From Triops longicaudatus (taxonomy: Eukaryota > Arthropoda > Branchiopoda > Notostraca > Triopsidae): a stretch of DNA of 64,000 nucleotides. The notes under the pieces are model-generated. The model saw only the letters and a program-made list of their open reading frames with translations, did no database searches and was not told the origin of the DNA. Both the position numbers and the translations under genes were made by a program. Numbering within the stretch: the stretch's first letter is position 1; every line of letters starts with the position of its first letter. Positions 1 through 13,166 of this stretch are shown piece by piece. The stretch covers positions 186,001-250,000 of the forward strand of contig JAGQDJ010000009.1 in assembly GCA_022885665.1 (NCBI GenBank), given 5' to 3'.

Positions 1-3000
1 CCATCCTCGACAGCAAGCATATAAGCCTCCAATTCTTGTTATACACGCAACAATGAAAAACAAGACAGCTTTAGGGGCCTGGGGGAGGGGCACCCGTGGG
101 TTTTGGGTTGCATGACGAGTCCGAACGTGAAATTTCATTCTTGGCATCCAAATCGTTGCGGGGTAACGACGCTAATCAAGAACCCATTTCAAGCACACAT
201 AATTCTCCGTTATCTCGCTTGCAACGAGTTTTAACAGCCTGTCCATAAAATCGTCTCTAGTGGTTGTGTACTTTCGTTTCTGGTGGATAAAACGGGGTTT
301 TTTAATGAGTTAACGCTGTATATTATCCAAGTAAGGAAATGCATTATTACAAACACACGGACGGGATGCAGGCCTAATCTTGATACTGAACATGGGGTTG
401 CGTCTGGGCGATAGCTGTGACGTGAACGAGCTTGGTAATTAAAAAGTGATTACGACTTAAAGGATTACCGACATGCCTGTCTCCATCGACAACTTTTTAC
501 TTTATAGCTCTTCAAAGTTTATAGGTACGTCGAACCCAAGGGAATCCTCCACGAAATTTGGAAGTTTGGGGTTAAGAGATGAGAAGCAGAAGAAAACGGA
601 GCTACAACTCTTATGTATGTTCGTAAAAGTTGCGCACCCCGGCGTCGTCGCCATAAACCCATCTCGCAATGACGCGTTCTCATAAAAAGCGCTTGGTTTG
701 GAACCCCCTTTAGCCCGGACAACATTTTTGCATGGCTCTCTTTCGAACTATTGGAATGGCAGAAAGGCCACAAATCTTCTCCAAAGTGTGTTCGATGGAA
801 CAAAGTTTTTGGCAACAATTTTGAGTAGAGCAGGAAGAGAGTACGCGAAAAGGTGAGAGTGGAGGGTTTTGGAGGGGATGGTAGGCGTCTCAGAAACAAC
901 TTAGGGAGTTTTATATGCATGCCAAATGCAATGCCAAGTTTCTCTGAAGGGGCTATGGCAGTTTGAGGGCATGCGGAACGCATATTTATATTCCTGGGGC
1001 TTACAGGAAGAAACACGGAACACGAAGAAGAATGGCTTCATAAATTCCATGGCATGATGTATGGAAATTGGAAAGAAAAATGCAATGCAGGAGCTGGCGA
1101 GACGATTCACTTATCTTGTCTTGCATGCTGCAAAGCACGCCTTCCTGCAAACTATTCCAAAAAATTCAAAGTATTAATAATATCGAGACAAGAGAGGTGC
1201 TCAGCCGTTTTCTGACTTCTCTGACAAAGACAATTCCCTCATTTCTTCGTCTGCGCCCCTTGTCAAAAGCCTTCCCTTCGGTAATTACGTTTCCATAAAG
1301 TATCTGAGCTTGCAACACCGCTATGCTTCCTTCCCAAGATCTAAACGAAACAGCATGAAAGACTATAAATGACACAAGCTTGAGTCGCAGACAATATAGG
1401 AAAATTCTAAAAAATTAAGACTGATATGCTTCTGTTGTACGCGCTATTTCATGAATATAAAAAATATTGTAAAGAACAAGTGACACGTAAAAAGCAGGGA
1501 AAAGAAACAAAGATTATTACAGAAAGATAGTACGAAAGTTGAGATTACGTTCTACTTTAAGCAAAAGGTATTGTTTTGTTTAAAGTCATCACAAGTACAG
1601 TGGAACCCGCTTAATTGCGTAGGCTCAGGACTGGGCTTCCTGTATGAATCTACGCGGAGCATGAAACAACACGGTTGCCTACTCAAATACTAGGAAACAC
1701 GAAATAACAAGAAATCATTTTTAAATGTTTTTTTTTTCATTTTTTATAGGTAAATTTACTCTTTGATCAAGATCAGCTTTACTGCGATTGATTTTTGTGT
1801 TTCTTTGTCTAAAAGCGCTACAATTCCAATTTGCTGATTTAATGATAAACTGGCACACTTTTTCCTCGATATCTTTACATCTTGTTTTACAGCACGATGC
1901 TAAGCATGGGTCTAAGGAAACTATGCAGCTCGTTAATGGTGAAAGGTGGTCTGGGCTAAAAGATTACGTTCGAATAATAGTTTATTCTAACCGTGTCTTA
2001 GAATCTTGTGGCTTCCGCGTTTCACTCACTGACGTTGCGAATACGTATGAATTAAGCTGGAGGTCATTACTGTAGTTAAATGCCCAACGGAACTTGAAAA
2101 AAATATGAATGTCGGCAGTTTATGTGACTAGGCGATATGAAATACAGCTATCTCTGCTGAATTAAATAAGAATAAAACGGGACCGTAAGCTTAGCATGAT
2201 CTAAGTTCTGAAATTATGCGATATGAAACAAGTGGGTTACACTCCACCTGAAAACTTTACAGAAGTTTCCAAATAGTGTGTAAGTAATAGAAAATACTTA
2301 AACTTAGCCAGTTTCATATAAGGCTTGAAGACAATCTTTGATAAGAACTAGCCAAAAAGCGTTGTAGAGAAAAACAAAGTTTCTTTTGATGTAGATGGCG
2401 TCAAAAATCTGTTGTAAGCAAAGCATTGCCGCTGTTGCGCGTAACCAAAGTAGTTAGGTAATATTTATAATTGCTATCTATAGTAATCAATATAATTGAT
2501 ATTAATCGGCAGACAGTGACACAGCAAATCAATGACATGCCTGACGTAGGTAATTCAATGATTGAAAATACATTTGGCCAATGTCATCTTTAAGGACAAG
2601 GCGCATGTTGAAACTGTCGGGCTATGAGGAAAAACTGGACAAGGAAGAGCATCAATTTTGATAATAATTCACCCTTATTCTTCGTTTGCAGCAAACACAC
2701 AATAGATTTCCTGAAAGCAAGACTTTCCTGACAGTGACTATAAGTTTTGAGTACTTTGTACGATAAATGAACGACAACCTTTGCTAAGTACAAAATGTAC
2801 GTTTTTCATTACTTTCCTTGTATCCTCCCAAGTTCGACGTTGAACGGTTTACGTTTGATTTGACACTGAATGCAAGCTTTGACTCGTTTTTTAATTCTTT
2901 GCTTGATTGCTTACTTGTCAAATACCGGGCTAGTAACCGTTACATGATGATAGTAATAAAAGTCAAGCTCGTAATTACCCTTTCCTATTCTCGTTCCGTT

Positions 3001-6000
3001 CTAGGAAATCATCCCGAAACGCTAGAGGTTTGCGTGCAAAGCCACAGAGGAAATTATTAATTTCCTATACGACAGACCAGAGAACATACACCACCCAATG
3101 TCCCATTCCCTGTTTACACCTATTATTTCATTTGTTCCATGAGTAAAGATATTCTGTCAATGGCCAAGCAGACAAGTTTTCCTATACCATTAGATCCCCA
3201 TTGCCTTGATCACTAAGGTACTTGGGTAGTCCAACGGAGCCGGGACGTTAAGAAGAAACTTGTGGCTTAATAGGCAAAAAAACGTTGTCGGCATTCCTAA
3301 AAGGTCAGAAAAACCTTTGACGAAATGGAAAGTCGAAGCACATCAGTCAATACATGGCTTCGGTCGTTGAGAGGTCACAGGTCGCCCCCATTAGGCTCTC
3401 ACCCCGCCAACCCTTGTACCCTTTCTGATCTAAGCTCCCTATTAACTTTCATTGCAATCATAAGAGTGCGAAAGAGAAGTTTTGCTCCAAGGGCACAATA
3501 ACTCGGGGGTCGAGGGTGCGCGGATTCCTCGATGTAGGATTTCCACTGCTTTGACCCCGTGGTAAAACTTGGGCCTGGTCTTGAGGTCGTAAGTCGAAGC
3601 TTTTGGCCGAGGCTGGAAGCAATTACTGAGGGGAGGGGGCCAGATTCCTGACGCGAACCCCGCCTTTTTCCATTGACGACACTTCAAGTAGTCATCCGTC
3701 TTTGGGAGTGTTAAAAAATGAGGAAAAAAAAAAACGTCGAAGGGTCTTTTTGATTTTACACCCATTTGCCTTTTCCTTTTCATGCTTAGCAATGCATATT
3801 CTTTTCGCATTTGCTTCCTCCTACTTAATAAGAGCTGAGGGATAACAAAAGCAAAAGAAGGGGGGAAAAAGGTATTGTTAGGCGACCAGGAAGGAAAGGT
3901 TCTAAGCGCCACGAAGGGCTCTTAGGCTGTTAGAGCCGAGCGGTGTGTGCAATGCAATATTCAGCAGGTTGTGCAAATGAGGGAAAGAAGGATAAAAAAG
4001 GGGGGAGGGTGGCTCCACCAACCTCCCTAACATCCTTCCTCAAGCCGCTTGGGCCACCGCTCTAGCTTTAATTAGGCCATCCATGCGGCATTCTGACATG
4101 CATTTTTCTTTTCAAGCTTCCCTTTCCCCCACCAGACCAGGACTTGATTGGATTGTCAGATGAGATAAAGTTGAAGTTGGAAGTTAAAAATGCTCAAGGC
4201 TAGTTCTTCCTTCTCCCCCCCCCCCCCCCACGCCTTTTGACACGGCACTCGTTGTTCGCTCCATTACGAGGAAAGCGGATATTATTGATAGTTCTGCTCG
4301 GTGCGTGAAGTAATAAAAGCTTCAAAAGTGGAGGTTTTATGCACGAGCATGGATCATAAGAACGTGGAGTTGAGCGAGAAAGAGATAAGGAGAAGAAAAA
4401 AGTTTATCTGGAGCGTTTTTGCATACATTTCTTAGTCCCGCAATTGCAGAACAATAAACGCTTGAAGTTTAGTTAAATATGCATCCATCGTGCGAGGGTT
4501 ACTTCTCGTAAGTATTTTATGCTAATGGTGCCCATGTTGGGGCTGCAATAAGTTACCAGCGATAGGGCGAAGAGATACAGGGGGACAACAACGACTAGGA
4601 CGATAATGATGATGATGATGACTGTACTGCAGCTTCAGAAGAATTGAAGGCTGCCCCTACACACAGCTTCCATACGTTGCCTAGGCGACGTGTCATGAAG
4701 AACGCAACTTGTATTGGCTGCTTGTTTATAGATTTCAAGACTTTCCAAGTTAAGCTTCAGTTTCTCTTTTATGTATTTCTAGCACATTCATAAAAAGGCC
4801 ATTAAAACTCGAAGCATAAGTAGATAGAAAACAGCATAAATAAACAGACACGAAACGTGAAGTAAAGCAAAACAGTACGTGCACGCCTAGTTTATTGCGT
4901 ACGCACTTTAGTGGAATAAGTTTGAAGCCAGCGAATTTACTCAACGGCTCAACGGGTTCTGTAGTAAGAAACCTCGATAATCCGGGTAAGACCCAAACTC
5001 ATTATCTGCACGTGGCTCAGACACACCAACGTAAACGTCTTTTATGTAATCCCGAGCCACTTATCTGCGCATTCAATCACTGCCAGTCAACACAGACGAG
5101 GTCGCAACGGAATAAACAACAATTATACGAGACACCCAACACAGTTAAATGAGCTTTTCTTTTAGAATCGCATTTCCAACCTCTTCGTTCTGCCTCTCAA
5201 TTTACCTATTGTCAATTCCCTCTATTTTCTTCAAATAGCAACGCATACTGTTTGAAAAATAGCGACAAAAAGGGCAACGCTAAGCTTTTAACAGTCAGAA
5301 ACGACAAATCCTTGAAAATGCTCTGAGAGCAAAAGTTCGAAATGGCTGTCAAGCAAACAGTTCGTATAAATGTTTCTGTCATTGCCTAATTATCTCTAGT
5401 TCCCATTTCTTGCCTACATGCTGCAGAATCTCACTAACTGCACAAAAACATCTTACACGGAAGCTGGATTCAATTCGATTATACTGTGCTGGAAAAATAA
5501 ACAGGAAAATGCCGATGTCAACGTTCGAGTTTCTCTTTCAATTTCTTTTTTTTTTATTTCTCCTTTTCTTTCATTTACGTTGCTGGGCCATTGCCAAGGT
5601 GAGCCAAGGTTAGACTATGACTTTAGTTAATGACAAGGCTGTTATCCACCCTTGCTTGACTAATTGGTAAATCTGACCTTACATACAAAGTACCCGATTT
5701 ATAATCCTCATAACGACGACCTGTTATCGGTAAAAGGCCGATGATTGGATAAAGAATTCTTAATTTAATTGAGAATTTCTTTGAAAGGGAAACGAGCACT
5801 TCTCTGAAGTAAATCCGATAGCACAGCATTGAAAGTTGCAAGTTCTGCGAAGAAACACAAGACTTTGAGTTTCCCCTCTCACAAGCAGTGTTGTATACCT
5901 TCATAGCAGCCAGCGTATGTCGAATTGGAGTAGGATCAAGCTAGCGTTTCAGTCATCTGCTTGCAAATCTACCAATTCAGAGCCACGGACATATAAAACT

Positions 6001-8000
6001 AACCCCTTCCGTACCCTTGGTTCACTTTCTAGCAAGGGGTGCCCGCTCATGTCATCTTTCCTTCTTCCCCAGCTTGCCAAGTTCGTTAATATCATGTACG
6101 ATCAAAAAGCAGAACTAACCCTCCTGCCCCTGTCACCGCCAAAGTTGACCTAATCTAGCTGAATACGAACATGAATCCATTGTCGTGGCAACGACAAGGA
6201 AAACCCAACAGCGGAGCGTACAGCACACAGTACGCTTTTAAACCCTCAACGCTAGGGGATGTCCACGCATAGTCCAGTATTTGAATAGGGTTCACAAAGT
6301 GCATCTTAGCCCAGTATCCAGTTTGTAATAATAGCAGTCTCCCCCTAAGAAAAGCTTCCAGCTTGACGAATAAATGATCTTTTGATGGGAAAAGTGAAGT
6401 AACGGGAAAGCTGAAACTCGATTTCAGAAAAATTGGAAAAGATGGGTAAAATTTGGCTGTCCAACAATCTGACGTGAACCTCGAATACTATATTGTTAGA
6501 CTTAATTAAGAATATAAGAAATATTAAAAATAAGCTACTTAAAAATAAGCTATTTAAAATAAGGTAGAAAAATAAACAAGCGAATACCAAAGATAATGAC
6601 GATGCTTAAAATAAATCATAAATGACGATATCGTATTTCCACATTGTGCGGTACTTTGATGTATTTTTAATCAATAATCGATGAAGCGGATGTCCGGTTC
6701 GCCATCCTATCGAACAACATGTTTAGATGTCCTCAGTCAACTCTGAAATCTCAAATTCCATGTAAAATGATACCTTTGGTTGGGGGGTTGTATCATCGGG
6801 GTGGTGGATTTCACAGGTGGCAGTTTTAATTAAAGAGGAAACTGCAGTGCTAAGGTTGACGGGCTATGGGGGGGGGGAGTCGTACACGACATTGTTCAAG
6901 TGACAAAGACGCATGACAGACACTATGAAGTAATACACAACCCAGCGGCTTTTATCAATTCCGGGCATTGCGCACGCCATCGTCGTTTACTGTCACCGGT
7001 TTGCGTTAATGACCTCAGCGCTGGCATCTAGCAAGCGCCATGGCTGTCTTCCTTTCAACATTCCAAACATCCTTGGACAAAGCCTTTCTCCTCCATTAAT
7101 TCTGCATTTTTTATCGTTTCAATAGCGAGCTTCAAAAACCTGAAGTCTGCATTTAGGGAGTGGAAAGGGGGGAGTTAATGTTGGAAAACGACAGTGAACC
7201 ATGCAATCAAGCGAGTCAGCACACAGCAGAGGGGCTTGACGTTTCTCCAGAATTCTATTTTTCCATTTGTCAATCAAGATCTTCGTCTCTTAGCGGTCCT
7301 CGTTGTCTGAAAAAAAGGTCAAGGAAGAAGAGTGGGGGGTTGTCAAGCCAGCAAAAAAAAAAAAAAAGGTTGCATGCAGGGGCTTTTGGTGGTACAAGGG
7401 GGGTTGAGCAATTGCCTATTTCCCCAGAACTGAAGTTTGAAGCCAAGTCTTGTGCCAGCCGAAATATTTCCTGGTGAATAATATACCTCAGCGTCAAACG
7501 TCAGTGAATGGAGCGAAAAAGGACCACGACCAGGCAACAAAACACTTCTCGGAAGAGAGGTTTTCGCCAAAACTTTCTAAGTCTTAAAACGCCTGAATCC
7601 GGAAGCAACGTTCCGGAACCCCTGGCAAGTTGGCCTTACAAGGAAACTTATCCATGATAAATTGGACCCCAATGCAAAACAAAGATGCATTTTGAATTGC
7701 AGGATTTCCCAGGAAGTTCATCCTCTTTATGGTGTAATCTCCCCAATAGGTCTCGAAACAGCCATGGAAGCGGGCTTTATTCAAACACTCGAACCCTGAG
7801 TTCCACACATTCGCTCGTGCAAAGCGTACACGTACTGTGCTTAAAAGACTTGTCAATAAAACCAGACCGTACGCTAACTCCGGAGACCCCACACAACCTT
7901 TGGCGAAGACTCCGTAACGCACAGCAAACTTGAGCCTGAATTCTGGCAAGTATAATTATTGTCGAGTGCCGCGAAGTTGGCGCGGGCTTGTTGTCTCAGG
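1..8000. other. Gene-poor stretch, no supported gene
   Basis: I find no exon chain or recognisable protein here on either strand. The longest open frames, about 165 codons on the minus strand at 519-1016 and 156 codons on the minus strand at 3442-3912, have low-complexity or chance-like translations and no clear splice or family support. The stretch contains a 15-base C run at 4215-4229, a short ATG/GAT microsatellite at about 4606-4621, and several A/T homopolymers. Local islands of less AT-rich sequence, for example around 3960-4100 and 7580-7950, could be regulatory, but nothing in the sequence proves it. Confidence 0.6.
4215..4229. repeat. Poly-C run
   Basis: Fifteen consecutive C residues, followed 380 bp later by a short (ATG)n microsatellite at about 4606-4621. 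A similar 13-base C run lies at 37970-37982. Simple-sequence DNA; likely polymorphic in length. Confidence 0.9.
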
Positions 8001-8048
8001 TCTTGTTGACGATTCCGGAACTTTTGGTGTCTAGGATTAAGGCAATAC

Positions 8049-8158
8049 GTAAGTAAGTAGGGAAGTTTCTTAGCAAAGATGGTGAAATCCAGCCATTAGT
8101 TTATTAGTATGAATTTCCCTGTGACCTAAATGGTCGAGGTACCTTTTTTTCTTTACAG
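8049..8158 (+). other. Likely intron of the 8-10 kb gene (5' untranslated part)
   Basis: A textbook donor (AC|GTAAGTAAGT at 8049) is followed 110 bp later by a strong pyrimidine-rich acceptor (TTTTTTTCTTTACAG ending at 8158). The DNA just upstream (about 7960-8048) is relatively CpG-rich, as expected for a first exon or promoter. This suggests that transcription of the 485-codon gene begins near 7.95-8.05 kb. No long open frame continues from the upstream exon, so it would be 5' untranslated. Transcript evidence is needed to link it to the coding exon. Confidence 0.5.
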
Positions 8159-8428
8159 GGTGGCAAATATCGGTTTTATCGTGCAGCCTTTCTCCAGGAG
8201 AGATTTCTGGGAAGATTCCGGTTTCCAGTCAACAAACTACATAGTCACGAAAATGTTTCTTTTATTATTTTCCCGAAGCAAGGGCTCATCTGCTTGATTG
8301 CCTGCTGTCGCTGTTGGGTTCTTCTGCCCAAATAAGCTTTAGATTGCTCAGATCCGTCCCAGGACTTGGTCAGCGACCCTTTTTTCTTTAAATATGCATA
8401 TCCGATACTTTCCCTTTCAAATGAACAG

Positions 8429-8694
8429 TCGGGGAATGGGGTAAAAGCGGTAAAAGCCTACGGCTCCGAAGAAAGGAAAACAGGTAAAAGCCAGGAAGTA
8501 TGCGGGGTTTACCACCGTCTGGTGGCGCTGGCACTTGAAGGAGCCCTCAACAGCTGCAAAGACCCCCAGTTGAAACAGCGCCAGGCTCCAGCCAACAAGT
8601 TTCGTGTTGAAAGTGTGCTCAAGAATGCAGAAGTGTTGAAAGCCTACGCGGATAATAACATGTCTGCCTTGCGGATTATTCCAACTTTGTCTAG
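8429..8694 (+). other. Possible upstream coding exon or uORF region of the 8-10 kb gene
   Basis: An acceptor-like sequence (TTTCCCTTTCAAATGAACAG, ending at 8428) precedes a stretch open in one frame to 8698, with coding-like composition and codon use in its second half. A donor-like CTAG|GTGAAA lies at 8695. Splicing 8694 to 8845 (acceptor CTAGTCCAG) would keep the frame and put ATG 8660 (MSALRIIPTLS) in frame in front of the 485-codon protein. Unspliced, the same ATG gives a 12-codon upstream ORF ending at 8698. I cannot choose between an N-terminal extension and a 5' leader. Confidence 0.35.
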
Positions 8695-8845
8695 GTGAAA
8701 CTAGTTATCGCAACACTGACCAAACTTTTGTTCAGTGTATGGAGTACCCTACGTTACATGTCAAGTGACATCATAACCTCGTGGTCGGTTCTATGGATCA
8801 GCGATTACAACAATCGTCGTTGGTACGTTTGACAACTAGTCCAGC

Positions 8846-10303
8846 ATGGCAGCGACGGCGAATAGTAGCGCTTACGGCGTCGCTGGACAACGCTACCCAC
8901 TGAATTTCGTAAATGAAATGCCTATGGATATTCCCAGCCAACCTTGTCTGTGGTCCAACTTCCCCCTCGCCGTGCCGTCTGTTGCTGTGGTACCACCGCC
9001 ATTAGCGTTATTCGGTCTCCAAAGCCTGTCGAGTCACGGTCACGTGGCTCACGTTTCTTCTTCCACGACGTCAGCCGCTCCGTTTCACCATCTTCTCCTC
9101 GACACCGGCGCGAGCAATTCCAACGCTCATCTCAACTTGCAGCTCCCCCCTTGGCCCCCCATAGAAGGCAACGCAAGTTGCTGGCCAGCGCCAGCACCGT
9201 TACCCTCCCTGGTTCCCTTCAGCCGCAGTCAGCCGATGAGCCAGAACGAAACTTTTCCTGCATGGACCTCGTCAAGTACCACTTGGCGGTCCACAGCCTA
9301 CTCGAACCCAGGCTCGCACTATGCTTCCACTTTGGCTTCCAAGAACGGTTGTTCCCATCTCGCTTTGCCAGCCAGCAACAACGCGCCAAGCATTAGGAAA
9401 GTAACACAAGCCAGTGCGAACCCCAAAAGTGCTCGCGGGGGCGCCAAATCACGAAGCGAGAATCGACGGCCAGATCCGCTCTTTGACAACAGAAGTGGCA
9501 TGGGCAGTGGTCAAGCCAACAAAGATTACTCCACCCCTTTAACAGTGGACTGCAGTGTGGAGTACGATCTGTCACGCGTCACCAGGCCACCACCAGGGGC
9601 CCAGCCCTTGTTGATGATTTTGCCCAAAAGTCAGCTTCATCAAACGCGACAGTCTTCATCAAGCTGGCGATTGCCCGCGACACACCACGTGCGGGTGAAT
9701 CACGCCAACAGCAAGCCCAATCCTCGCGGGGCCAACAAGCCTTTGTCCGGGGAACCACACCTGCAGCCCTCGGCGTGGATGAGGGACCCATATCGCCGTA
9801 ATAGCACGGGGGAGCGTAGCAAGGTTCCAACCCAACCGCATAATTTGGATACAGGTACCCGGATGGCCTCATCAGCGTGGTGGATACCTCAACACCCCAG
9901 TCAGAGTACCCATCTTCCCTCGCACCTGTCCAGTCAGAACAGTGGCGCACCTGTCAGCGGGTCCAGCGTCGATAGTGGACGCGGGACGGATTCTGAACGC
10001 AGTCCGACCCTCAGTCATAATGCCATGGCCGCCTGGGGACCTTTATTGGCTGCCGCAGTAGCCCAGAACCAGCACACGACAAGGAGCTGGAATGACTCAA
10101 CGGCTTGGCGACTGATTTTACCGCTTGCACCCGATTCGGGCTGTTCGTACTCGTCGGCTTCGCCTGCTACAGCTTCTTCCCATTTCCGGACAGCGGAACA
10201 GATGACTCATGGCTGTGTCAAGCTACAAGAAAGGCCTCATAACCATGCAGTCTCTGACCCCTGGCTTGCAATAAACCGTCCCAACACCTTGTGGCGGTAT
10301 TGA
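8846..10303 (+). CDS. Unrecognised Ser/Pro/His-rich protein, 485 aa
   Basis: A single long open frame starts at an ATG in fair context (CCAGCATGG) and ends at TGA 10303, with an AATAAA signal about 320 bp downstream. The sequence is clearly more GC-rich than its surroundings, as expected for coding DNA here. The protein is rich in Ser, Pro, Ala, His and Asn and looks mostly disordered. I see no signal peptide, transmembrane segment, zinc finger or enzyme motif. Segments that look constrained are a mid-protein stretch around residues 238-265 (VEYDLSRVTRPPPGAQPLL), the repeated Trp-containing stretches (PCLWSNFP, AWWIPQ, WGPLLAAAVAQ) and a C-terminal DPWLAINRP. Spacing from HIF is large, so co-regulation is not implied. 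A nuclear or adaptor role is possible for such a composition, but I do not recognise the family. A longer N-terminus through an upstream exon is possible. Confidence 0.78.
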   Translation: MAATANSSAYGVAGQRYPLNFVNEMPMDIPSQPCLWSNFPLAVPSVAVVPPPLALFGLQSLSSHGHVAHVSSSTTSAAPFHHLLLDTGASNSNAHLNLQLPPWPPIEGNASCWPAPAPLPSLVPFSRSQPMSQNETFPAWTSSSTTWRSTAYSNPGSHYASTLASKNGCSHLALPASNNAPSIRKVTQASANPKSARGGAKSRSENRRPDPLFDNRSGMGSGQANKDYSTPLTVDCSVEYDLSRVTRPPPGAQPLLMILPKSQLHQTRQSSSSWRLPATHHVRVNHANSKPNPRGANKPLSGEPHLQPSAWMRDPYRRNSTGERSKVPTQPHNLDTGTRMASSAWWIPQHPSQSTHLPSHLSSQNSGAPVSGSSVDSGRGTDSERSPTLSHNAMAAWGPLLAAAVAQNQHTTRSWNDSTAWRLILPLAPDSGCSYSSASPATASSHFRTAEQMTHGCVKLQERPHNHAVSDPWLAINRPNTLWRY

Positions 10304-10650
10304 ACGCTTAGGAATCTGTGATGAACTAACATTTAGGGGATTTTTTTTTTATGGGCTTGGAAGTTCTTTCATTGTATGGTGTTCGAAAAAAGAATCAAGT
10401 CGCTTTTTTCGAAATGTTTTTGGTTCTAATTGGGAGTACATTTTTGGCACTTACGTAGAGCAGTTCGAAAAAAATTGGTGTGAGGATTGTCTTTCTGTAT
10501 GGGAAAAGAACTCGGTAAATTTTTGTAAATAACTGACACGCCCCAGAATCTTCCTTGGGTTCGTTTTGCGAGCTCGCGAACCACGTGTAATTATATGTTT
10601 GATGGAATCATGTCATGTAAATAAAAACTTGATGAAGGCTTATTTTCTGC
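10304..10650 (+). other. 3' untranslated region of the 485-aa gene
   Basis: AT- and T-rich sequence between the stop codon at 10303 and the polyadenylation signal. No further open frame is in phase. The end is placed about 25 bases after the AATAAA at 10620. Confidence 0.6.
10620..10625 (+). terminator. Polyadenylation signal AATAAA
   Basis: Canonical AATAAA in the context TGTAAATAAAAA, about 320 bp after the stop codon of the 485-aa gene and the only strong match in the appropriate place. Confidence 0.75.
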
Positions 10651-13166
10651 ACAATACACGGTTTTATTATGGAAAGAGAGTTTACACTTGATTGGATAGA
10701 GCAATCAGCGGTTTGCCAGACGGTCTTTCAAGTCAAGAGGCGAAACACTTCAGCGCAACAATGATTTACAAGCCATTTTCCTTTCGAACGCAGAACACTA
10801 TGGGACAATGGATACCGGCAAGGAAAGGCATCCATAAGACTTGCACATACAGGATACATAAAACAAAGTAAAAACGCAAATAATTAATATTCATTGTTTA
10901 CAACGTCTTATCGTAAGGTTCGAATCTGTATTGTCCAGTCCCTTTCCTACTGATAAACCATCAGTTTCTAAACCCTTACAAAGTTAATTGTCTTCTTCTC
11001 CTTCCAATCCTTTGTGTCGTCTGTGCAAATAGGCCCTAGCTTTGAAAGTGTACATTAGTAACCGGAAGTATTAAGGGCTTGACTTAACTCCCCTTGTCTT
11101 ATGAACGAGTCGTATGGGAATTTTTAAAAGTCAATTTAGAAAACGAATGTATATTTGAAAACTTCATTGCTAGTAAAGTTGGATGGGAGATGCATAATTG
11201 AACTTTTTCCAACAATTGCAAATTTGCAAGAATGAAAACAATTTTTCGAGTTTCGGACAGAACAGGAAAACTGAAATATCCTCAATTATGCATAGGTCTG
11301 TAAGGAAATATATTTTAAACTGATTAAACAGTTTGACGAAGTCAACGTCAAAAGTTAAAAACGGGTTTTAAAAACGCTTCCTTTTTCGTTCTTCCTTTAA
11401 AAGTTATAAAATATTTTTTTTTATAACATAGTCCACCAGGCCAAAAAATTGGATGTCTCTAAAGTTTTTTAACCGGAGTTCATTTTTATTCTCCATATTC
11501 AAATCATCCAGAACCTTTCGACTCCTCGGCAACAGCCAACTGTTATTAAGCGAGTAAAAAATTGACTATCACAGTAAAACCTCGAATTACTAAAGCTTCT
11601 GAGGATCCGAAATTCGCTTTATCGGACGACTGATCACGCACATTCAAATATGTAACAACCTTCTCCACAACACAAGTAGACAACTCGTCATTAGATAACT
11701 GAGGTCTACTCATTAGTTATTATCGTTCCAACTAGATTTTCCGCTTTCGGTTTTAGTTATTTAAACAATAAAGTAAATACTGTTTTATTAAATCGTGCGC
11801 TTTAATCAATCATACCTACAGGCTATTATATATTAATTTTATTATATATTATTATATGTTAATAATTTTCACTATAGAGAACTTTTTAGAAGTAACCCAA
11901 AACGTTGCTTTTATTCAATTCAAGGAAATTAATATTCAGTTCACAGTAATTCCTTAGGTTTTTGAGTTCAGTTCTCGATTTTATCTTGACCCCAACGTGC
12001 AGTACTTCGTTCCGTGCTTGCCTACTGCTAGCGTTCCGTATTGAGGGATTTTCATGTGCGTTATCTTTATATGCTTGGCCAGCAGACAGAAACACTTGAG
12101 AGTAATGGGAGTGGTTGCTATTGTTAGCCCTCGCAGGCCCCAGCAGCGTTTCCTCCCTCTTGGCTCTAAAAAGTCTTAACAAGCTCACAGAAATTGTCAT
12201 CCTACAAAACCCAGAATTGCACGTCAACGACAGAGAGTTTTCGTGGGGGGTTGTCACCCAAGAGAATCAAATCCCCCTTTTGGGGCTCTTCTCTTATTCT
12301 CTTCTGCCCTTTAGCCTCCCGAGTCGTTCCCATTCAGTGAGCCACGACAAGACGCGAAACAAAGGGTGCCAAGTTCAATGTTAATGGCTGAGCCAGGTCA
12401 CGCATCCATAACTCCCGACTTGCCAGGAGTGAAATGCAGATTTTATTGTCGGCTTCCCATTTCCTTGCCCAGTTTACGGTACACAACGCAACATTTCTCC
12501 CTTTCTTACACAGAAAATGTGTTTGAGCCTGAAAAGGGGAGAAGTAGGGAAAAGGATGTTGCGCTTCTACTTTTTTTTTTATTGTGTTTTATGGCTATTT
12601 TGGGAAGTTAAGGACGACTTTAACATGAATTACTTTCTTAGCCATTACATTTTCTGCCTTTACTTTTCAGACAAATGTAACTTTCAAAAACACTCCGTTG
12701 GAAAGAAAGCCGGATTTTCCTACCGTTCTTGTTGTGTAAAAGCACGCGAATTTTAGCAGTGACAAACGACTTATTCCCGGTAGAAGACAGAAACCAAGCA
12801 GAATTAAACGAGTTGACGTAACCGACGATAAAGCCCGCACAAAAACCATTTCCCTTGCGAGTTCTTCTTGTTTGGCTAGCGAGGAGATGCGGAAAACTTC
12901 ACAAATCTTGACACAAACTTCAATAGTGGTTGTCAAACTCACTTGGCAGCGAAAGAATTGATGTGTAGCCGACTGTAGAGCTAATCCGTCAACTTTTGGG
13001 TCAGTTTCCAATCTCCCGGCGAAAAAGCCGGAAACTTTCCCATATTTGTTTTCCTTTAATATGAAGTAGAACTTTTTTTTAGCTTCATTAGAAATCAGTC
13101 ATGATAACTCATTTCATTTTGGCGTGCCGGGAGGGACAATTTCAAGAATTTAATGTTTCCTAGAAA

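Noticed and set aside
519..1016. 165-codon open frame on the minus strand
   Set aside because: No recognisable motif, no splice or polyadenylation context, and overlapping open frames on the other strand; looks like chance.
1598..2073. Possible transposon between CAGTGGAACCC at 1598 and ACTG near 2072
   Set aside because: Only the first four terminal bases match as inverted repeats; too weak to call an element.
3442..3912. 156-codon open frame on the minus strand
   Set aside because: Runs through poly-A/poly-T-derived Lys/Phe tracts and has no domain signal.
9579..9950. 123-codon minus-strand open frame inside the 485-aa gene
   Set aside because: Shadow frame opposite a GC-rich coding exon.
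10915..10932. GGTTCGAATCT resembling a tRNA B box
   Set aside because: No A box, acceptor stem or anticodon arm at the right distance upstream.
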